Shown here in pieces: positions 35,692-39,124 of a stretch of 39,124 nt of DNA (position 1 is the stretch's first letter; every line of letters starts with the position of its first letter). The position numbers and the translations under genes are program-made. Source of the stretch: SLQH01 sp964612995 (GTDB lineage Bacteria > Planctomycetota > UBA11346); assembly GCA_964612995.1 (NCBI GenBank), contig CAZTGE010000024.1, forward strand, positions 1 to 39,124. The letters are read 5' to 3'. The notes under the pieces were generated by a model. That model made no database searches. It was not told the origin of the DNA and saw nothing but the letters and a program-made list of their open reading frames with translations.

Positions 35692-37059
35692 ATGCGTTAT
35701 CATTTCTCCGGCGCCGGCGGAGCGGGAATGAACCCCTTGGCCCGGCTGATGGCTGAGCGCGGACACACGGTTCAAGGCAGCGATCGTTCTTTCGACCAGG
35801 GCGAACGGCAGGCCGAACGCGCCTTGCTGACCGCAGACGGCGTGACCATCGTTCCGCACGATGGTTCCGGGCTCGATGCCGAGATCGACCGCTTCGTGCA
35901 TTCGACCGCGGTCGAGGCCGATACCCCCGAGATGCGCCGTGCGCTGGAGCTCGAGCTCGTACGCCTGACCCGCCCGGCGCTGTTGCAGGAGGTCGTCGCC
36001 AACGGTGCGCCGGGGGTGGCGGTGGCGGGAACCAGCGGCAAGAGCACGGTGGTGGGCATGGTCGCCTGGATCCTCCGCTGCGCCGGGATCGAGGCCACGA
36101 TTCTCGGCGGGGCGGCCCTGGCCGAAGCCGGCGCCAGCCACATGGGCTGCTTCGCCGCCGGCGCGCCGGGTGCGCCGGTGATCGCCGAGGCCTGCGAGAG
36201 CGACGGCACCCTGATCGGCTACCGCCCCGGGATCGGCCTGATCCACAACATCAGCCGCGACCACGACGAACTCGCCGGTCTGCAGGCGCAGTTCACCACC
36301 TTCGCCAACGCGACCACCAGCCTGCTGATCAACGCCGCGCGGGCGCCGGTGCACGCGCTGGTCGCCGATCACCCGCAGGTGCTCAGTTACGGCATCGATG
36401 CCGGCGATGCGCCGGTGGAGGTGATCCGCCCGGGCCCGCACCGGGCGCAAGGCGAGCTGACCCTGCCCGCGGGCGAAGACCTGTTCATCGACCTGCCCCA
36501 GCCCGGCGTCCACAACCTCGAGAACGCTGCCGCCGCTGCCCTGATCGCCCACCAGCTGGGCGCGACACCAGCGTGCATCGCCAGCGCGCTGGCCAGCTTC
36601 CCTGGGGTCGCACGCCGGTACCAGTCGCTGGGCACCACCGCGAGCGGGGTCACGGTGATCGACGACTACGCGCATAATGCAGACAAGCTGCGCGCTGCGA
36701 TCACCACCGCCCAGGAAGGCTGTACCCGGCTGCTGGCGGTGTTCCAGCCTCACGGCTTCGGTCCGGCGCGGTTCCTGCGCCCGGAGCTCGCCGAATTGCT
36801 CCCACGGATTCTGCGGGCTCAGGACCGGTTCTGCTACGCCGGTATCTATTACGCCGGCGGCAGTGCGCGTCAGGACATCTCCAGCGCCGACCTCGCAGCC
36901 GACCTGCCGCCGGCGTTGCGCTGCTGCCATGCCAACGACCACACCGCGGTCCTCGACTGGGTCAGCGAGACCGCGATCCCCGGTGATACCGTACTGCTGA
37001 TGGGGGCACGCGATCCGGCCCTGCCCCGGCTCGCGCGCGCGTTGTTCGAATTGCTGTGA
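35692..37059 (+). CDS. MurC/Mpl-like Mur ligase with an unusual P-loop
   Basis: 455 residues. Mur ligases join an amino acid or peptide to UDP-N-acetylmuramate using ATP. The N-terminus HFSGAGGAGMNPLARLMAER with GHTVQGSDRSFDQGE is the UDP-binding domain of MurC/Mpl type. The ATP site reads VAVAGTSGKSTVVGMVAWIL, where MurC and Mpl normally have GTHGKTTT. The C-terminal motif is DDYAHNADKLRAAI, while MurC has DDYGHHPxE. Domain order and length (slightly short) otherwise fit. It may be a MurC substitute, a recycling ligase, or an enzyme for a non-wall substrate. It overlaps the next gene by 4 nt (GTGA), pairing a wall-type ligase with an RNA methyltransferase. Confidence 0.78.
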   Translation: MRYHFSGAGGAGMNPLARLMAERGHTVQGSDRSFDQGERQAERALLTADGVTIVPHDGSGLDAEIDRFVHSTAVEADTPEMRRALELELVRLTRPALLQEVVANGAPGVAVAGTSGKSTVVGMVAWILRCAGIEATILGGAALAEAGASHMGCFAAGAPGAPVIAEACESDGTLIGYRPGIGLIHNISRDHDELAGLQAQFTTFANATTSLLINAARAPVHALVADHPQVLSYGIDAGDAPVEVIRPGPHRAQGELTLPAGEDLFIDLPQPGVHNLENAAAAALIAHQLGATPACIASALASFPGVARRYQSLGTTASGVTVIDDYAHNADKLRAAITTAQEGCTRLLAVFQPHGFGPARFLRPELAELLPRILRAQDRFCYAGIYYAGGSARQDISSADLAADLPPALRCCHANDHTAVLDWVSETAIPGDTVLLMGARDPALPRLARALFELL

Positions 37060-38306
37060 AGGATGCCGGGGACCCGTTCGCGACGCTCTGCGCGGCGCTC
37101 GGTGATGGCGATCGACTGGCCGCAGCACTGTCCGGCCCCTTCCGCCGCGCGCTGCGGATCCATCCGCGCCGCGGCACGCCGGTCGGTTGGGCGGACCTCG
37201 CCCCGATCCCCTGGGCCCCGGCCGGCCGCTTCCATGCCGCCACGATCGATCCGGCCAGCCGGCTCGACTACCACACCGGCTGCATTTATCCACAAGACGC
37301 CGCGAGTCAGGTGCCGGTGCGCCTGCTCGATCCGCAGCCGGGCGAGGTCCTGGTCGACTGCTGCGCCGCCCCCGGCTCGAAGAGCAGCCAGATCGGACTC
37401 GCCCTGGGCGATACCGGTCTGCTGATCTGCGTCGATCCGGCGCGCCGGCGGCGGCGCGTGCTGGTCGAGAACCTCGCCCGCCAGGGCGTGACCAACGCGC
37501 TGGTCACGCCGATGGCGCTGGAGGCGCTGGGCCGCCACCTGCCCGCCGCGGCAGATGGGGTGCTGGTCGATGCGCCCTGCAGCGGCCACGCCCGCCGCAG
37601 CCATCGTCAGGTGCAGCGCATGGCCCAACGCCAGGCGGGGATCCTCGACACCGCGGCCGCGCTGGTGCGTCCGGGCGGACGCCTGGTCTACAGCACCTGC
37701 ACCCTCTACCGCGAAGAGAACGAGGATCAGATCGCGGCCTTCCTCGCACGACACCCCGAGTGGACGATCGAGCCGCATCGCCTGCCCGGCTGCGATGCCG
37801 ACCTGCAGCGGTCCGGCGGTCTGCGGCTGTGGCCACACCGCCAGGCGACCGAACCGTTCTTCGCCTGTCGCCTGCGCCGCGACGGCGCCGACCGGGCCGC
37901 ACCACCCGCCGGCGTGTTGCCGCCCCCGATGGTGGACCTGCCCTGGGCCCTGCCCGATCTGCACTGCTGGCAACGCGGCGAACGCCTGCTCGCCGCCACC
38001 CCCGCCTGCGCCGAGTGCGTGCTCCCGGCCGAGGCCAGGGGCATCGACCTCGCCCGGATCCACAACGCCCGGATCACGCCGAGCCTCTGGGGCGCGCAGG
38101 CGCTGATCGAACGCGGCACCCCTGCCCACGCTGTCGACCAGGCCACGGCGGTACGACTCTGGGCCGGCGCCGTCTGCCCAGTGCCGGGGTGCCCCGGTGG
38201 GCTGCTGCGCACCGCCGCCGGCGCACCGCTGGGGCTCTGCGCGAGCGATGCACAGGGATGGCGCCTGAGCGTGCCGAGCCGTCTGCGAGCGGAGGTAGTC
38301 GCTTGA
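37056..38306 (+). CDS. NOL1/NOP2/Sun-family RNA (cytosine-5) methyltransferase, RsmF-like
   Basis: 416 residues from a GTG at 37056 within GTGA of the preceding stop. Conserved blocks: RLLDPQPGEVLVDCCAAPGS with KSSQIGLALGDTG (SAM loop), VLVDAPCSGHARRS (first catalytic Cys), and GGRLVYSTCTLYREENEDQI (TC motif with the nucleophile Cys). The region IYPQDAASQVPVRLL before the SAM site is standard. The C-terminal 140 residues (RGERLLAATPACAECVLPAE, ATAVRLWAGAVCPVPGCPGG) correspond to the RsmF-like accessory domain that helps bind rRNA; the target could be 16S rRNA C1407 or another cytosine. The gene is complete and is followed by a long stem-loop. Confidence 0.9.
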   Translation: MKDAGDPFATLCAALGDGDRLAAALSGPFRRALRIHPRRGTPVGWADLAPIPWAPAGRFHAATIDPASRLDYHTGCIYPQDAASQVPVRLLDPQPGEVLVDCCAAPGSKSSQIGLALGDTGLLICVDPARRRRRVLVENLARQGVTNALVTPMALEALGRHLPAAADGVLVDAPCSGHARRSHRQVQRMAQRQAGILDTAAALVRPGGRLVYSTCTLYREENEDQIAAFLARHPEWTIEPHRLPGCDADLQRSGGLRLWPHRQATEPFFACRLRRDGADRAAPPAGVLPPPMVDLPWALPDLHCWQRGERLLAATPACAECVLPAEARGIDLARIHNARITPSLWGAQALIERGTPAHAVDQATAVRLWAGAVCPVPGCPGGLLRTAAGAPLGLCASDAQGWRLSVPSRLRAEVVA

Positions 38307-38313
38307 GCGACCG

Positions 38314-38352
38314 GGCGATCCACCCGGTCATCGACTCTCGAGGTGGATCGCC
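38314..38352 (+). terminator. Stem-loop after the rRNA methyltransferase gene
   Basis: GGCGATCCACC (38314-38324) and GGTGGATCGCC (38342-38352) form a perfect 11-bp stem with a 17-nt loop, starting 8 nt after the stop codon. No T-run follows, so it may terminate weakly, protect the message 3' end, or act with Rho. Confidence 0.55.
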
Positions 38353-38520
38353 GCGTCCCGGCTTCAGCGCTCCGGGGTGCGCGCGAGCCTGCTGCTGACA
38401 CCAGGTCGACGAGGCGCACCCCACCCGGCGCCGGAAGAACCGGGTAAAGGGGGATACGAGGTGAAGCCGGCGCTGATCGTCACCTCGCTGCCCGACTGTC
38501 CTTCGCGCAGCTGCTGTAGC

Positions 38521-38797
38521 GCCAGGGCGCTGCCCCTCGCGGCTCCGCCGCGCACCCCCACGCGCCTCGGTCGTCGCGCGCCAGCTGCGCTGGCGTTGTC
38601 GGTGGCCCTGCGAGCCCGGCTTCCTCGCTGTCGCTCGTCGCGCTCCACCGGCCGCAGGGCCCACCGGGCCCTGCTATCGCTACGCGATGCCGCTTTCGCC
38701 CTGCGGGACATTATCGCCGAGAAGCGTTCCTCTGTCGGCCGGTCGCCCAGCCAGGCCTGGCTGGGCTCTTTTCAGAGGAGGCGCTGCCCCTCTGAAA
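38521..38797 (+). repeat. Structured intergenic repeat, copy C
   Basis: Same orientation as copy A. Modules in order: AGGGCGCTGCCCCT; CGCGGC-TCC-GCCGCG (38538-38552); GCCAGC-TGC-GCTGGC (38580-38594); the core GGCTTCCTCGCTGTCGCTCG from 38618; GCAGGGCCC (38654-38662)/GGGCCCTGC (38666-38674) with loop ACC; ATCGC-TAC-GCGAT; GCTTTCG...CGAGAAGC; CTCTGTCGGCCGGTC; a perfect 22-bp palindrome at 38745-38766 with half-site GCCCAGCCAGG; and a terminal TTTTCAGAGG...CCTCTGAAAG. Relative to copy B, the GCCAGC/GCTGGC module sits before rather than after the core. Hairpin arms carry paired substitutions compared with A and B. Between the stem-loop at 38352 and 38521, and from 38798 to 38914, I see nothing else. 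Confidence 0.8.
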
Positions 38798-38914
38798 GAA
38801 GCCTCAAACAAGGCATCACCGCGCTCTATGTCCGCTGCATATATTGTGCACTGGTCGCACTCAACCTCGTCGAAGCCCTGAGCCCCGCATCGTCGCAGGT
38901 GCAGGCCTCCCCGA

Positions 38915-39124
38915 TTGACCGACGCCGCCGCACCGCTGGCCTGGGCCGCGATGCTCAGCTGGTCCTGTCTGTGCCCGCAGCGGCGCTACCCCGTGCTCGC
39001 ATTCACCGCACTCGCCATGTTGCTGGACAACTGGGGCGTCTGCCTCGAGCTGGTCGCCGCCGGCGCGAATATTCCATTGCTCGGGAAAAGTGCGCATGGT
39101 CATGCGCACTTTTCCCGAGCAATG
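38915..39124 (+). CDS. Putative membrane protein, partial at window end
   Basis: One plus-strand frame reads TDAAAPLAWAAMLSWSCLCP, QRRYPVLAFTALAMLLDNWG, then VCLELVAAGANIPLLG, a hydrophobic sequence that looks like the first membrane helices of an integral membrane protein. No ATG or GTG precedes it in frame after the TGA at 38879; a TTG at 38915 is the only candidate start and has no clear ribosome binding site. After about 39074 the frame enters the terminal palindrome, so the true continuation is not known. The call rests on the amino acid pattern alone. Confidence 0.4.
   Translation, partial: MTDAAAPLAWAAMLSWSCLCPQRRYPVLAFTALAMLLDNWGVCLELVAAGANIPLLGKSAHGHAHFSRAM
39075..39124. repeat. Perfect terminal inverted repeat at the window edge
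   Basis: Left arm 39075-39098 begins CATTGCTCGGGAAAAG and ends TGCGCATG; after GT (39099-39100) the right arm 39101-39124 is its exact reverse complement. Both 24-base arms are perfect and the right arm stops at the last base of the window. It may be a real long hairpin (for example a terminator, though there is no T-run in view), but perfect fold-back at the very edge also fits a contig-end artefact. Confidence 0.85.

Overview
The window is high-GC bacterial chromosome with two unlike halves. The right half carries an ECF sigma factor overlapping a FecR-type anti-sigma gene, two large secreted polysaccharide-active enzymes, a PrmC homologue with NLPY in place of NPPY, and an unusual MurC-like ligase. 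That mix is most familiar to me from the Planctomycetota/Verrucomicrobiota/Lentisphaerota group. This is a tentative placement from gene style only; there is no rRNA or other marker in view.

Layout. (1) 1-2.8 kb is a decayed mobile-element edge. It holds a 5'-truncated GxxExxY gene, a degenerate 18-bp tandem repeat, an integron-type integrase broken by one in-frame TGA, and a zeta-type toxin kinase with an overlapping 63-residue partner. (2) 3.1-18.8 kb is one minus-strand defence operon whose genes mostly overlap by 1-8 nt. In transcription order: excisionase-like HTH, hsdM, hsdS, DUF6932-type nucleotidyltransferase-like gene, its 304-aa partner, a small gene that looks frameshifted, hsdR, a NYN/PIN-like nuclease gene, a STAND/NACHT-like ATPase with pentapeptide-like repeats, mcrB with an EVE-like reader domain, mcrC and fic. 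A rho-independent terminator follows fic. A divergent XRE regulator and a truncated ImmA/IrrE peptidase start mark the promoter side. (3) 20-29 kb: heparinase II/III-like protein and a glycoside-hydrolase-like protein, both exported, divergent from an ECF sigma/FecR pair that probably controls surface polysaccharide use. (4) 29-39 kb: universal stress protein, bacteriohemerythrin, prmC, a helix-hairpin-helix protein, an ABC exporter, an iron-type alcohol dehydrogenase, a small STAS-like protein, a MurC/Mpl-like ligase and a NOL1/NOP2/Sun RNA methyltransferase.

Two things stand out. First, a family of long, hairpin-rich, non-coding repeats occurs three times between genes (near 24.0, 30.6 and 38.7 kb). 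Its copies differ by compensatory changes in both arms of several hairpins, and modules appear in different orders. Second, the defence operon inserts two uncharacterised modules into a type I restriction locus (nucleotidyltransferase-like pair; PIN-like nuclease plus STAND ATPase) and continues without a clear break into McrBC and Fic. The window ends exactly on a perfect 24-bp-arm palindrome, which may be an assembly or amplification fold-back.
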